A stretch of DNA of 64,000 nt from Amphibalanus amphitrite. Its lineage: Eukaryota > Arthropoda > Thecostraca > Balanomorpha > Balanidae. Numbering within the stretch: position 1 is the stretch's first letter; each line of letters starts with the position of its first letter. A program made the position numbers and the translations under genes. Under the pieces are notes generated by a model. It saw nothing but the letters and a program-made list of their open reading frames with translations. It ran no database searches and was not told where the DNA came from. The stretch covers positions 1 to 64,000 of the forward strand of contig NW_024883017.1 in the NCBI RefSeq assembly GCF_019059575.1. Direction: 5' to 3'. Below, piece after piece: positions 24,374 to 36,393 of the stretch.

Positions 24374-24777
24374 TGCCCCCCCCCCCCTTAATCGAAGGTG
24401 TTCCGCCGCCACTGACAGTAGCCAAAACCGCCCGCCACATAGCTTCCTCCATCAAACAACCCCTCCCCTCCTCACCCCCAGCTCCTTCCTTTTCCGTGCA
24501 CCACCTGCACTCCCCCCCCCCTCCCCCCTAATCCGTGTAATGCTGGCGCCAGCGGTCTGTAAAAATGATCAGCGGTCGGTCTGGCTGGCGCCAAAGACCG
24601 GTTTCCATCGGCCTTGCAGAGATCGTCGGATTGATATGTGGTGACCGCAGCGGGGTGGGGAGGGGGAGGAAAGAGGAGTCATGGGGAAGGCTGAGGAGGG
24701 TAGGGGTGTGGCTATGAGGGGGAGGTATATGAGAGTTAGAGATGGGGTGAGTGAGTGAGAGAGAGACAGACAGGGAC

Positions 24778-24865
<88 letters not shown>

Positions 24866-25430
24866 GGTTTCTGGATGTGTCGCATTTGCAGGAAAGAAGC
24901 CTTCCTAGAAGGATTCATGGCAGCCAGGGTATAGCTATGACTATGAGACACAAAATGAGGGACAACCATGATAAATGAAAATTTGTGATCTTGCGGGTAC
25001 CATAGTGTAGGGAAAATAACAGGGTTAGGTATTTTGACTAAGGATTTTGCAGATAAGCGTAAAAAAATGCAGAAAGTAACGTAGGTTGTTACGGAGTCGT
25101 TCCTGATTGCATCGTACACTGTAAATCTTGTGACCTAGCGCGTCTAAATATCACAAATTGTGTGATGACTGATTTTTCGGTGTGTCTTTGTAGGTTCAAT
25201 AACATCATGTTGTTATTATGAATGTGCCTTGTGCGTGTTCCTACTTTCATCGAGTTCGGTAATCCGTTTGTCGGTCCTTCTCATTTCGTTCATATCGCCT
25301 TAGTATTTCAGCTCAAGAAAAAAATAAATACCACGAAATAGGCTTTGTATGTTCATAAGTATAATATATATTTTTACTATTATTGGCGTCATTCAAACAA
25401 TCATATATGCATCATGGGAAAAGCCAATCA
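24374..25430. other. Intergenic DNA between the retrotransposon and the CCAAT array
   Basis: Poly-C tracts occur at 24378-24390 and 24510-24528. A GCTGGCGCCA motif is repeated at about 24542 and 24583. A long GA tract starts at 24786, with unremarkable AT-rich DNA after it. No gene is seen. Confidence 0.5.
24786..24864. repeat. (GA)n microsatellite
   Basis: Pure GA tract of about 79 bp. Confidence 0.95.
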
Positions 25431-25433
25431 GCA

Positions 25434-25797
25434 GCTATCGCGGTTACTGTAGACCAATCAGTGATCTCCGCGGTGAACCACCGGCCAATCAGCTGCCACT
25501 ACAGCCATAGCTGACCAATCAGAAGACTACAATCTTCTACTGTCAAAAATAACATTACAAACGCCGTCACCACACTTCAGGCACTTTGGAAGCACTTTTC
25601 GACGGAATGTTTAACAATTATTCAATCACGGAAGATAACAACAAGCAAAAATACGTCACAAAACACAGCAGAATCCCCTCCCCATTGCACCAATCACAGC
25701 TGTCGGCTCGCGGCCTAAACCAATCACCACTCGAGCACGTCTAGCGAGAAAAGCCACCAGCCAATCACAGCGCGGCACGGACGGCCGCATCCAATCC
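25434..25797 (+). promoter_or_regulatory. Cluster of eight CCAAT boxes in one orientation
   Basis: CCAATCA occurs at 25434, 25454, 25485, 25515, 25690, 25720 and 25761, with CCAATCC at 25791, all on the plus strand. CCAAT is the NF-Y core. The cluster ends about 20 bp from the stop codon of the minus-strand bHLH gene, so it lies in or beyond that gene's 3' UTR, an odd place for its own promoter. It could drive a plus-strand or antisense transcript, or be a tandem-repeat artefact. Confidence 0.5.
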
Positions 25798-25815
25798 CAC
25801 CACGACGCGGTACAC

Positions 25816-27234
25816 CTACATCTCATCATCATCATCATCGTCATCATCTTTGCCCTTTTTACTTTTGGATGTCATGACCTCCAAAATAGCTGCACGCATT
25901 TGATCGTAGACCTTTTGTTCAGTAGGTCCTGCGCCGTCGGACAAGAGATGCGACAGATAACCAATATACAGCGAAGCCGTCCTCAGGATAGCGACCTTCG
26001 TGAATTTGACACCAGACGTACCAATACACTCAGTAGCAATGCCTCCAATGCTGGCGCTCAACTCCTTGAACGCTCCGGTGAGGTGTTTCACCCTCATCCG
26101 CTCCCTCTCATTCGCCAGCTCGCGTCTTTCGCCGCCAGCTGTCGGAAGAACGACCCTCCTCGATGCTGCTGAGGCTGCAGGCGAGGGCTTCTTGGAGGGA
26201 GCCGCGGCACGTGCCGGAGGGGACAAAGACGAGGGAGTTGGTCGGTGAGGAGCGCTAGGAAGTGCTTGGGAACGTTCGGGAAGTGCCTGGGGACGTTCGG
26301 ACGTCGAGGCTGTTCTTCCCGCGAGGATGTTTTCGATGCTGAACTTGCCTCCGCCGCGGTTGGACGAAGACGTGGAAGACGATGATGAAGTGCGACGAGT
26401 GAGATCCAGAGGTGCTTCTTCTTGTACAGCTGCAGGTTGAACAGACACAGTTGGGGAGGGTCTCCTTGCCGACTGTGCAGATACCGGCCGAGGTGCCGCT
26501 CCCGCCAAGAGTCCAGCAGTTAGACGAGGGTCGGCTCCCAGCGCACGGAAGGCCATCAAGGGGTCGACGAAGGGCGAGAACGGTAGCGCCATCGGCGGCA
26601 GGACTGACAGGGGCAGCGGCAGCGGGGGAGGCGCTGCCGGAGAGCGGAGGGCGTGCGCCGGCCAACCGAACCTCCTGGCCACCTCTTCAAGACAGCTCGC
26701 GCACTCGAAGACGACCTGACGATGCCGAGCACATCCAGACACTTTGGCTTCTTCGTCCCTCTCGCGTCCGCTGTCTGACTCGGCATCACTCCGCTCTTCC
26801 TTCTTAGTAGCTTCTTCGTAGTCCCTCTTGAAGCGCTTCTTGGGGACCAAGAGACCACCAGCGGATCTCTTGTTGCTTTCGCTTCGTTCCGAATCGCTGC
26901 CATCACTCTCCAGCTTCGCATCCATCTCCACATCCAGCTGCGTCTTCACTGGTGAATCTCGCGAGTCACGCAGGTCACGAACCTCACGCGCCTCGCGCGG
27001 CTCACGAGCTTCACGAGGGCGTTTGCGGTACTTGGGTTGCGCCGGGCTCCGTACTCGCACCTCTACGCTGTCATCCGAGTCCGTGGTAGAGCCCGTAGAA
27101 AACGGACTTCTTGCTGTTGCGGCAACTCCTCCGGTGCATGCCGTGGACATCATGGCGGCTCTCTTGGCTTCCATGGCGGCATCCATGTTGCTGGCGAAGT
27201 CGGCCCGCTTCAGGCGTTCTTCGGGTATACCCAT
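25816..27234 (-). CDS. bHLH transcription factor with eh1 and CtBP-type motifs (large 3' exon)
   Basis: The 472-residue frame ends in TAG at 25816-25818. A basic helix-loop-helix lies at about residues 370-431: basic region RRELANERERMRVKH, helix 1, a longer than usual loop containing ECIGTSGVKF, then a helix 2 with KVAILRTASLYIGYL. Upstream are PLDLT (275-279), which fits the CtBP-docking PxDLS/T motif, and FSIENIL (298-304), which fits the Groucho-binding eh1 motif. A basic PKKRFKRD signal lies at 131-138, RE/RD repeats at about 73-93, and an acidic Asp tail at 463-470. This looks like a nuclear DNA-binding repressor. The start is uncertain: a pyrimidine tract and AG precede 27236 on the minus strand, so this may be an internal or terminal exon with an unseen 5' exon. 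I could not assign the bHLH subfamily. Confidence 0.8.
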   Translation of the reverse strand: MGIPEERLKRADFASNMDAAMEAKRAAMMSTACTGGVAATARSPFSTGSTTDSDDSVEVRVRSPAQPKYRKRPREAREPREAREVRDLRDSRDSPVKTQLDVEMDAKLESDGSDSERSESNKRSAGGLLVPKKRFKRDYEEATKKEERSDAESDSGRERDEEAKVSGCARHRQVVFECASCLEEVARRFGWPAHALRSPAAPPPLPLPLSVLPPMALPFSPFVDPLMAFRALGADPRLTAGLLAGAAPRPVSAQSARRPSPTVSVQPAAVQEEAPLDLTRRTSSSSSTSSSNRGGGKFSIENILAGRTASTSERPQALPERSQALPSAPHRPTPSSLSPPARAAAPSKKPSPAASAASRRVVLPTAGGERRELANERERMRVKHLTGAFKELSASIGGIATECIGTSGVKFTKVAILRTASLYIGYLSHLLSDGAGPTEQKVYDQMRAAILEVMTSKSKKGKDDDDDDDDEM

Positions 27235-27239
27235 GTCTG

Positions 27240-27756
27240 GAAAGAAGAGACGAGGAGGTTAGCTTTGAGAATAATGATGACGACGTGGCGTGACTTATTG
27301 AATGATTGGTTTTGGGGTGGTGGAAATATAGGGCACTGCTGGAAGAAATATAACGCAAAATGTCGTACATCGTGTCATGGTCCGCGTCACGATACCAAGC
27401 GTCAAGCAGACGAAAACCAGTGACAGACAAACAGCAACAAACATAAGACACAAACAGGCAAAAGCAACCAAATTCAGGGACATAGATGAGTTTCAACAGT
27501 GGTACGTGCACTTGACACAACAGTTAGCTACAAACAATAAACAATAATTAACACCGAACACACACAACCAGGATCCGATGTACCAGAAGCACAACAATCC
27601 ACCACACAAAACAAAATTACAACAAACACAAGCAGCCGATTGTGTCAAATGTTTAACGAATTCGACGTCGATAATTAGCGGAATGAAATACTCTGTGTCC
27701 TGGGGACTCAGATATTCTGCTTTAGGAATCGTGGAGAACATTTTTTTCAGATACCT
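27240..27756. other. Upstream of the bHLH exon; possible intron
   Basis: If the acceptor at 27237-27238 (minus strand) is used, this is intron sequence of the bHLH gene. I could not identify the upstream exon. Otherwise it is AT-rich with no recognisable feature. Confidence 0.4.
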
Positions 27757-28633
27757 ACCAGTAAAACGCCTTTTGGGCGAAGAACGAGCGAGCGAGATAG
27801 TGAGCCCTGCACGTGCGGAAGGGCGAGAGGGTGCTTCCAACGGGCTTGCGCAAAGCACCCTTCTAACCGGTCGCTAGCGGTGAGCCAAATTTGAACGCAA
27901 TCGGCCCAGCCGTTCTTGAGATCTGGAAGCGGCATTCTGCACGTGCGCACGTGCAAACGGGGTCCAAAATGACTTTTGCACGGCACCCTACTAACTGGTC
28001 CCCAACCGTGTACCAAATTTGAGCGCAATCGGCCCAGCCGTTCTCGAGATCTGGAAACGCCCCCTGCACGTGCGCACGTGCAGTAGCACCCTAACCGCAA
28101 CACATGGGAATGCATTGCCTGGTGGGTGCCTACCTGTATGCCAAGTTTCAGCGAAATCGCCCCAGTAATTACTGAGTTACTGAAATGGGAACAAATTTGG
28201 CACCTCTTATTGTTGTATTTTGCACGTGCAGTGGGGGTCACTCACATAGATGAAGAGTATCCGACCTTTGGTAGAAGGGATGCAGCTACCCTATAAAAAT
28301 GACCGCAAGACAATCGCTCAAGCCGCTGCTGAGATATGGGCCTCTCAAAATCACTACTTTTGCAAAACAGCTTGAACACCCTTGACTTTTCACGTGGCAC
28401 GTGCCACGACGGTCACTGAGATGTATCAAAAGTAGTCAATTACGGGGTAGAAGGGATGGGGCTACCCAACAAAAAAGACCGCAGGCCAATCGGTCCAGCG
28501 GTTGCTGAGATATAAGCCTCTCAAAAGCGTTACAGGCCGGGCCGGGCCGGGCCGGGCCGCTCATACTGAGATTTTTCCGTTATATTGAAAAGACTTCGCT
28601 TCGCTCGCTGCGCTCGCTCGCTCGTAATGATTA
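27757..28633 (+). mobile_element. Unclassified interspersed repeat, copy A (uninterrupted)
   Basis: It is the reverse complement of the outer parts of 43358-45434. Shared landmarks in order are AGTAAAACGCCTTTT, GAGCGAGCGAGATAGTG, several GCACGTGCGCACGTGCA blocks, GGGCCGGGCCGGGCC and TATTGAAAAGACTTCGC before a GCTCGCTCG run. No terminal inverted repeat or coding region is visible, so the class is unknown. At about 28318-28321 it has the empty version of the site where copy B carries TTAA element E4. Confidence 0.75.
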
Positions 28634-29476
28634 ATTATAAGCCTGATTTTCCTTGCCGGAATAAGTCTGCGACTGTGTGCTCGGAAGCTATCGGGTGAAT
28701 AGAAATCCGAATATTTGCTGCATCTCACCATAATGCTCGCCATATTTCTACGTTCTAGTGATCCAATAGTCACCCTTGAGCAGAACATGCCGTAGAATTT
28801 ATCCGTGACCAGCGACGCTTAAAACCGCATCAGCAGCTGGTCTTCATCAACCCGAAGAGCGCAAGCTGTACTTTGCTCTTCTCGACCCTGCACTTCGTCC
28901 GTCATGTTCACCAGCCCATCACTCATCTCCAGGTTCACTCAGCATTTCAGTAGTCCTGCTATGCCACTCCTCACTTCTTCTTCCACTATGACTTAGTCAC
29001 TGCTTCTCTTTTTCCAATCCTTCCACTGCTTCACTTTACGTACTTCAACTATTTCTATCCTCTGAGCTGCTCTTCATCACATTCACAGCTTTGATCTTTT
29101 CACTCACTCCATCTTTCTTCCCCTTCCACTCTTTAACGCTTACACTTCATCATTCCATTTCACTTCACTTTCCCCGCTTCTTCAACACCATCTTCTCGAT
29201 CCTCCACTTCTTCACTTCTTCCTCATTCCGCCCGTCTCTCCACCACACTGCGGCGCTTCTGTCGCATCGCGCCACGATCGCCATCACCGCGCCGCACCAT
29301 CTGCCACTGATGCGCCGTTACTGCCAGCGGTGCGCCGTTACTGCCACTGGTGCGCCGTTATTGTCGACATATTGTAACCGAGAGGAGAGTCAGACAGGCG
29401 GCGTTACCTAAGAGACAGCTGGTGGAGACAGATGACGAAGACGCCAGGTGGTGGTTGATTACCCCTGGAAGCCTCT

Positions 29477-29478
<2 letters not shown>

Positions 29479-29510
<32 letters not shown>
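29479..29510. repeat. (CA)n microsatellite
   Basis: About 16 CA units. Confidence 0.95.
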
Positions 29511-29512
<2 letters not shown>

Positions 29513-31096
29513 CCGGCTGGTCGTAATTCTAACGTGAAATGTGAGGACCGTTGCTTTACCTATGGGTGGAGAATGGATTTACACAGCGTCGAGTACTCAT
29601 AGTTCTAGGATGTGCATCGAAATGATGGGATTTTTGTGTGCTGGGTGGCCGAAGGGGAGTGAAGCAGAAGAAGAAATGTGTGATTTGAGGCTCCTTTACT
29701 GACCGCGTGACCCGAGAGTTAGCAGTGCGGCTAGGTCACGTGACCAGATGGTCAGCCGTGCGGTCAGGTCATGTGACGGGGCCACTGGGTCGCCGGGTCA
29801 GCGGCAGCAGGTGCGTTACAATCGCCGCAGCTGCGCCGGGATCGCCACATCTGCGCAACTCTCGCCACCGATCGCGGCTTTTGACCTGTCCAGCTGTTGC
29901 CAGATTTCTCTCTCAACTGTTGCCAGATTTCTCTCTTTGAGGTGTCGCAGATAACATAAGGAAAGGCCAAATGGTAAAACTGATGAGATGTCTAACCGCT
30001 CCTTCAAGATAGCCATCCATCATGCTTACTCGTAGAGGTAGTAATTTATGCAGTTCCTTCCGAGTATTTATTGGACTACTTTGTCCTATATGAAGCTTCA
30101 TTTCAAAGCAATTATGTTGGGTGTGACGTAAGTTGAAGCATATTAACGGGATCTTTTGTGTCAACCGTAATGTTTTACGCGTTCAATTTCTTGAAGCAAT
30201 ATGCATTTGGGTTGCGATCTGTTTCTCTCTTTCACCTTTTTTATCGCTGTTGCGTTTATTTTTAAATCCAAATACCATCCCCCATTTCCCTATATCCATC
30301 TCTGACCCAATTCCAGCAGTACGGTCACTCCCGCTCCCCTCCTCCCTCCCTCTCTCCCGCCATCTGTCGCCGCTGCGTCACATTCGGCGCACCTGTTGGC
30401 GGCCAACCCGGCGCAATTAGCGCGCCACGCCGGCTGTGAGGCGATCGTGGCGCATATGGCGGTGATTCAACCGGCGCGCACAGGTGGTAGACGAGCACGG
30501 CGCGGCTGCGGCGCATCTGGCGCACTGGGCGACATGCATCGATGGGTAGAGGGGAGGGGAGGTGAGGTGAGGGGCAAATACACACGGGGATTATCGGGTG
30601 AAATTGGGATCCATGTGATGAAATAGAGACCAATTGAAGAAACGGCGCTTGGTTTCGTTACATATTAATTTTATGTTGTCATGATATTTCCGAGAATATA
30701 CAATAATAAAATTCCATTTTTCGAATTTTGTCAGCTTTAATATACGAGTAGGCCTTCACATGTTTGAGTACAAGCGATATACTGCTAGCATACAGTGAGT
30801 CATTAGCGCTCAGGTGTGCCATCGCTCTCCAGCCAGCACGCGAGGTTATGGTAGACGGATGGATGACTCAGCTAGAGAGAGAGCTGTCCTCAGGGGAGGG
30901 GGGGGGAGACCGTCTTTGACTTTTGCGTGTTTTTGGGTTTATACGAAGGTTAATTGGTTTCTTAGCGGTGGGTAAGTCTGTAAGCAATAAGTTATTGCTT
31001 ACCGCCAATAACTACCAAAAAGCGTCCATTTTAACCTCCATGTCATTCTTGACCTCTAGCTTCACAGTTCAAACTAGCATACACAATAATTTTGTC

Positions 31097-31110
31097 TCCT
31101 CTCTCTCTCT

Positions 31111-31191
<81 letters not shown>
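31097..31191. repeat. (CT)n microsatellite
   Basis: CT tract of about 95 bp with a CCCTCC interruption near its left end. Confidence 0.95.
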
Positions 31192-31194
<3 letters not shown>

Positions 31195-33535
31195 GAGGTG
31201 AGAGCGGACCCCCTCTGAGTGGCGTCAGTTGCTGTCTCTGCGCCCCCCCCCCCCACCCCCAACCCTATCCCTGACACCAGCAGCTGTGAAAACATTCTCA
31301 ATGGCCCTCCCCTCCCTCTCTCCCTCCTCCTCCTCCTCCTCCTCTCTCTCTCTCTCCACCGTCCCATCCTCTATCCTCCCTGTGCCGTTTCCTCTTCTGA
31401 TAGTGCTGTTGTATCGTCCGGGGACGGCGGATGTGCAAAAAAAGGAAGGAGAAAGAGGGGAAGAATACAGCAGGAAAGATAAGAATGTGGCGGGGACGGG
31501 GCATCCGTTTGTGGTCATAGGTCCCTAATCGGAAATTCCGAAATAGTCATCGAGTGTTTTGTACTGGTTGCGTACCACTGTTCAATTTTGTTTTAAAAAA
31601 AAGTAACGAATTAATTATGCTTGCCGAAAAAAAGAGGACTCATATGGCCTCATTCTTGCCTTCTTTACTGAAAAGTATCTCACCAAGTAAACCCCACGCA
31701 TGTAACCTCACACTACCTAAACCACACACTTCACTACCTAACTCAGTAACCAATACCCATCCTCTACGGCTCAACACCTCCCTCCCCCCTCCCCCCCCCC
31801 CCCCAGTGGCGGTGGCGCACCTGTCTCATTCCCCGCCAGCCCGGAGCCGCCGCCGCCGCCGGAGCCGGAGCCGGGCGGGCGGGCGGGCGGCGGCGGCGGC
31901 CGCCTGACTGGCGCCACTACCTTGTTTATCATTGGACTCACACCTGGACTGGGGCTGGACACCGGCGCTGCTGGGGAGGGGGGGGGGGAGGGTGAGGAAT
32001 GGCAGGGGAGGATGTGGATTGGTTGAGTACTATGTGAGACGAAATGGTAGAAAATGGTTAAGATGTTGAGAGAATTATGTGTGCGTAGTGAAAGAATGGT
32101 AAGGAAATGATGGGAAATAGTAAGGGGAATGGTGGGGAGTGATAAAAATGATATAATGGAAGTGTAAAGGAAAAGATCAGAAAACGGCCATCAAATCACC
32201 CGAGAGATTTCATAACGCTGTAAGACTCTTCTTCAAGCTTGTAAACCGTGGATCACGATTGAATAAAGCCACACCATAGCCTGTCCTACAAGACTCCCTC
32301 CAAAACGTCTCAACGCGTTTACAAGAAGTTCACAAACGGTAACTCGCCAGCACTTCCGGATGTGTTCGCCCGTCGCAGCTGGGCAGTTTTACAGCTGCAA
32401 TAGCCGTTATCATCTTTATCAAACCATCCAACTCCGGTCTGCCGGCCTACAACCCCCCCCCCTCCCCTCCCTCCCCGCACACCTGCTGTACAACCCCTCT
32501 CCTCCCTCCCTTTCCCCCAGCGCCGCTGCTGTCTGGACTGGCGCCGAGTGAACCGTCCCACCGTCCGTGCACAGCTCTACCCGGCGCCGACCGAACCCGC
32601 CCGAGCCGTGCGCAGCTCTAGGCGGCTTCACTTCAAGCATTCCACAGTGAACAGGTGTGCGCTGGGCGGCCGGAGGCTCTCAACTCACCGCCGGCTGGGG
32701 TTCTCAAACTAGGTAGGCGGAAGTGAGTAGAAAGGAGGCACTGAGGGGGTGGGGGGTGTTTAAAAGGCGTCTTGTGTGGGAGGGGATTAGGGGATTGATA
32801 AAAAAGAGTAGATTGGTGGAAAATACTGAAAATAGGGAAATTTGGGATATGAACGCGGAAGTTGAAATGATCATAAGTAGCAATTTGTTGTCTAGGCTTG
32901 GCCCTTCCCCGTCCACTAACTCGACCGAAAACCAAAGATATAAACCAAAAGATCTATAAACATATTTACATCCCTCTCGTCATGAACGCGTCTAAGTCAC
33001 CCGAGGCCCGACACCACAGCCCTCACACGCGGAGTGTGAATTAGGTCATCACCATATCCCCCACCTGCGGAGTCCAATTTGGCAGGTGTGAGCTGTGCTC
33101 GCCAGGAGTGGGACGGCCTTGTCGTAGTAATTATCACAAGAGGGGGATATGGTATGGTTGGCTACAGGCACCGGGTAACGGTTCAGGGAATCGCCGCCCA
33201 TAGCATGGACAACATTGTTACTATATAACTATTTAGAAGACTGAAATGCTGAAGTTCTTGAAAACGTTTTGGTGGTAATTGTTTGGTTATTCATTAGGGC
33301 TTTATTGCTCGCCAACTCAAACTACGATGGCCATTTTGCGTCCAAAGAAGACTATGCTAGTTACTAGAAGACTCGCTGGACTAGGACTCGACTAAATTAG
33401 ACTAGGAGACTAACTAGACTGTCTTTCACCAGAGGACAAGCGCGAATAATCGCGCTTGTAATAATCGCGCGAATAAACAGTATTGTCCGCGTTTTAGTGT
33501 GCCCGGAGTATACAGTGGCCCGCACTGCCAGACTA

Positions 33536-33695
33536 CACCTTTTTGCACTCAAAATAGGCATCTTTTCATTCAATTTCGGCGAATTGCATTCAATTTTAGC
33601 GATCTCTCTATTCGAAGCAAATGAGAGGTCGCTAAAATTGAATGCAATTCGCCGAAATTGAATGAAAAGATGCCTATTTTGAGTGCAAAAAGGTG
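33536..33695. mobile_element. Palindromic TA-flanked MITE (160 bp)
   Basis: TA at 33534-33535 and 33696-33697 flanks a nearly perfect palindrome that starts CACCTTTTTGCACTC. Each arm is about 70 nt, with a short loop around 33610-33620. A TA duplication and long inverted arms fit a mariner-type MITE. A second element with the same CACCTTTTT tip lies at 48019-48137. Confidence 0.8.
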
Positions 33696-33705
33696 TAACA
33701 GAGAC

Positions 33706-33780
33706 CAGGCTATGCGGACCATATGGTCCCTGGTCTGCGGACCAAATGGTCCCTGGTCTGCGGACCAAATAGTCTCGCCA
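33706..33780. repeat. Short tandem repeat with GGACCATATGGTCC palindromes
   Basis: About 2.5 copies of a unit of roughly 24 bp carrying TGCGGACCAAATGGTCCC directly follow the palindromic MITE. Confidence 0.7.
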
Positions 33781-33950
33781 GCCACAGGTGTCTGGTCTGT
33801 CACAGGTAACGTCACAAAGTGTGACACGGGCTGTCACAGTGAGGTGTGACAGCTGTAATATTGACACACGGCAGATACAGAGACAGCTGTCACATCGTCA
33901 CACCGGTCACACGGTAGATACAGTCACACAGGCAGGGTGGAGGGAGGAAG

Positions 33951-33951
33951 G

Positions 33952-34001
<50 letters not shown>
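33951..34001. repeat. (GA)n microsatellite
   Basis: GA tract of about 50 bp. Confidence 0.95.
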
Positions 34002-34004
<3 letters not shown>

Positions 34005-35006
34005 AGACAGAGACAGAGACTAAAGACACAAGACACCGACAAAATAGAACACTGACAAAGACACCAAAAAAAAAGACTGAGAAACGAAATAAAATAACCT
34101 GTAAAGCAACAGAAGCAAGACGCATAGGAGCAGAGAGGGGGAGAGAGAGAGAGACGGAAGTCGAGCGGAGGGAGAGAGGCAGAGGGGTGGGCAGAGCGTC
34201 TCGGGGGGTGATACCAGGACCAGGTGCGGGATACCTCCTTACACGGCAGGTGGTCGGCGGGAGAAGGGGGCCCTCAGGTGAGACAGCTGGCTTTCGGAGA
34301 AACAGTCGGCTGGCGGCAGATGGGTCAGGGAGAGACGGGGACAGATGTGTCCCGAGACAGGAAAGATGTCTCAGGAGACAGAGGAGGTGTCTCAGGGCAG
34401 ATGTGTCCGGAGACAGGGAAGGTGTCTCATATAGATGTCTCGGGGAGACGGAGAAGATGTCTCGGGAGACAGAGAAGGTGTCTCGGGAGACAGAGAAGGT
34501 GTCTCAGGAGACAGAAGGGGTATTACGAGACACATCGCAGATGGGTTAGGAGAGGCATCAGGCAGGGCAGATGGGTCAGAGCCTCAGAGGAGACAGGGCA
34601 GATGTCTCAGGGCAGATGTCTCGGGAGACAGGAAAGATGTCTCACAAGACAAGGCGCATATGGGTCAGGAGAGAGACGGGGCAGTTGTCTCAGAGGAGAG
34701 GCAAGTTATCTCGGGAAATGTCTCATAAAGGTAGATGTCTCAGGCAGTGGCGTAGCCAGAAATCAGCAAAAGGGGGGGCCATGGTGCTCGCGGGGGGCGA
34801 CTTTTTCCCTTGAGTGGGGCGCCATTGTCAGCTAGTGACAGAGGTGTCAGTCTAAAATGTAACGTCAACGTTTTGTTTATGCCTGAATTAATAGGTGTTC
34901 CGAAATACGAGTGTAAGAGCCAGGTTTCGCTGGGTTTTCATAACATCCATTGAAAGCAATCTGCAGTCCAGTTTTTTTTTAATCCATTAAGTCTTCATCT
35001 TGAGGG

Positions 35007-36393
35007 ATACCGCGCCGTGCTAGGGGGGGGGGGCGTTTTTACCCCCCCCCCCCACTCAGGTGTTTCGCGAAGATCTTAAAAACGGCGGCGCTGCGCGCCG
35101 CCGCTTTTGGCACATCTGTTTATACACCCTTTCTGCACATGTGAAAATTTCAAACACGGTTCTTTCAAGGTCAGGTCACCAGGTCTCAAGTGACCTTATC
35201 ACCTTATCTCATGGAACAAGTTTCAATGCTCGCTATAGCTACACCGAATGAAGGATCGCTTTGAAACTTTCAGCGATTGATAAGAGTAAAAGTAGGTAGG
35301 TATGTATAAGATGTATTTCGTTGTATTTCGATATCTGTGACCTAAGGTCAGGTCAATTTGCGACCTCCCCATTATAGGTAAAGTCAACGGGAGAAAATTT
35401 AAATGCGCCTCTTTTGGACGTACATCGTTCTAAACACTCTCAAACATCGGCTTATGGGTAAACACAACACACTGAATAAGAAAATTTGCACCCATGACCC
35501 CTCTGTGTGCCCCTGAGGTCGTCTCAGGTAATGAAAGGTCCCCGGCAGTTTTTTGACAATAACTTTTGATAGGAACATGCTAGACCGGTGAAAACACCTC
35601 AGGTGTGTTCAGCTCAACGATACGGATCGACGGATATGCAACATGACCTATTTCGGTCACGTCATGACCTTGACCTGGGGTCAAATTTTCCGAATGACTT
35701 TTCAAGATCAAATTATAGTTAAATTGACGCGGCTCGACGAGAGGAACACGATGCTGGGAAAAATAATATCGTGACTCTTACGCCAAAAGTTATTACCGAA
35801 AAACATCGCAAGAACGGCTATTTTTGGAGTTTTTGCCATCTGGCGGCTAAACTAATGACCTGAGGTCAAATCAGAGGACAAATTCAAGAAAGACCGCTAA
35901 AAGGGCTATGGAATGCGCTGTTCTGCGGCGCCGTAGCTGTATTGGTTCCCAAGTTATGCGCCGGTTTTTCAAAAATGTTGAAATATGCAAAATTTGCTTT
36001 TTGATGATCTCTGGCGACCTGACCTTTGACTAGAGACCAGTTTTACCAACAGAAAAATTGCCGCCTGCCGGAATTGTTTGCCTAAAGACCGTTTCACATA
36101 CGGAGCGTAAATGCGATGGGCACGTAAGCGGATAGGGCTTTACCGTATGTGAAGTGGCCTAGTAAAAAAATTCTGGCAGGCGGCTACTTTTCTGTTAGTA
36201 AAACTGGCCTCTGACCTACAAATGACCTTATTTATATATTTCCCTCATTATTTTTACGCTCCTTCGAAGTCACTTACTGCGTGTCGCTACATGGCCCACT
36301 GCCCAGGAGCCGAGTTAGACAGCGGGCGTGAAAACGCCCCCCCCCCCCCAGCACTCCTCAGAAAACTCAGACCACCAGCACGGCGCGGGTTAA
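35007..36393. mobile_element. TTAA element E3 (piggyBac-like), left end decayed
   Basis: The right end is intact: AGCACGGCGCGGGTTAA, with TTAA at 36390-36393. The left end CCGCGCCGTGCT (about 35010) matches it in inverted form, but its TTAA is mutated. G-run/C-run palindromes lie just inside both ends, and the interior is rich in AGGTCA. It sits inside the 34745-37629 hAT-like element and itself contains a small MITE. Confidence 0.7.
36033..36212. mobile_element. Small MITE, copy 1 (CCAGTTTTACCAACAGAAAA ends)
   Basis: Inverted ends GACCAGTTTTACCAACAG and TGTTAGTAAAACTGGCC enclose a middle shared with 40144-40340 (TTCACATACGGAGCG and GGGCACGTAAGCGGATAGGG). It is inserted in TTAA element E3. 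Confidence 0.75.

Larger units (their letters stand above)
28634..33533. other. Intergenic low-complexity DNA
   Basis: Pyrimidine-rich sequence fills 29040-29260. AC, CT and GCGG-type tracts, poly-C/poly-G runs and GGCGCC-rich stretches recur at 30370-30540, 31780-31990 and 32450-32700. Translations here are proline- or glycine-rich composition artefacts. No gene is supported. Confidence 0.5.

Noticed and set aside
25816..25860. Asp-rich tail of the bHLH protein as a frame error
   Set aside because: The GAT/GAC run is in frame, ends in a clean stop and is a common kind of acidic tail.
28525..28560. GGGCCGG tandem run as telomere-like repeat
   Set aside because: It is a short run of about five units, also present in shorter form in the inverted copy B, so it belongs to that interspersed repeat.
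33788..34549. Long plus-strand open frame (about 250 codons)
   Set aside because: It runs through a GA microsatellite and the GTCTC minisatellite. Composition is repeat-driven and other frames are open too.
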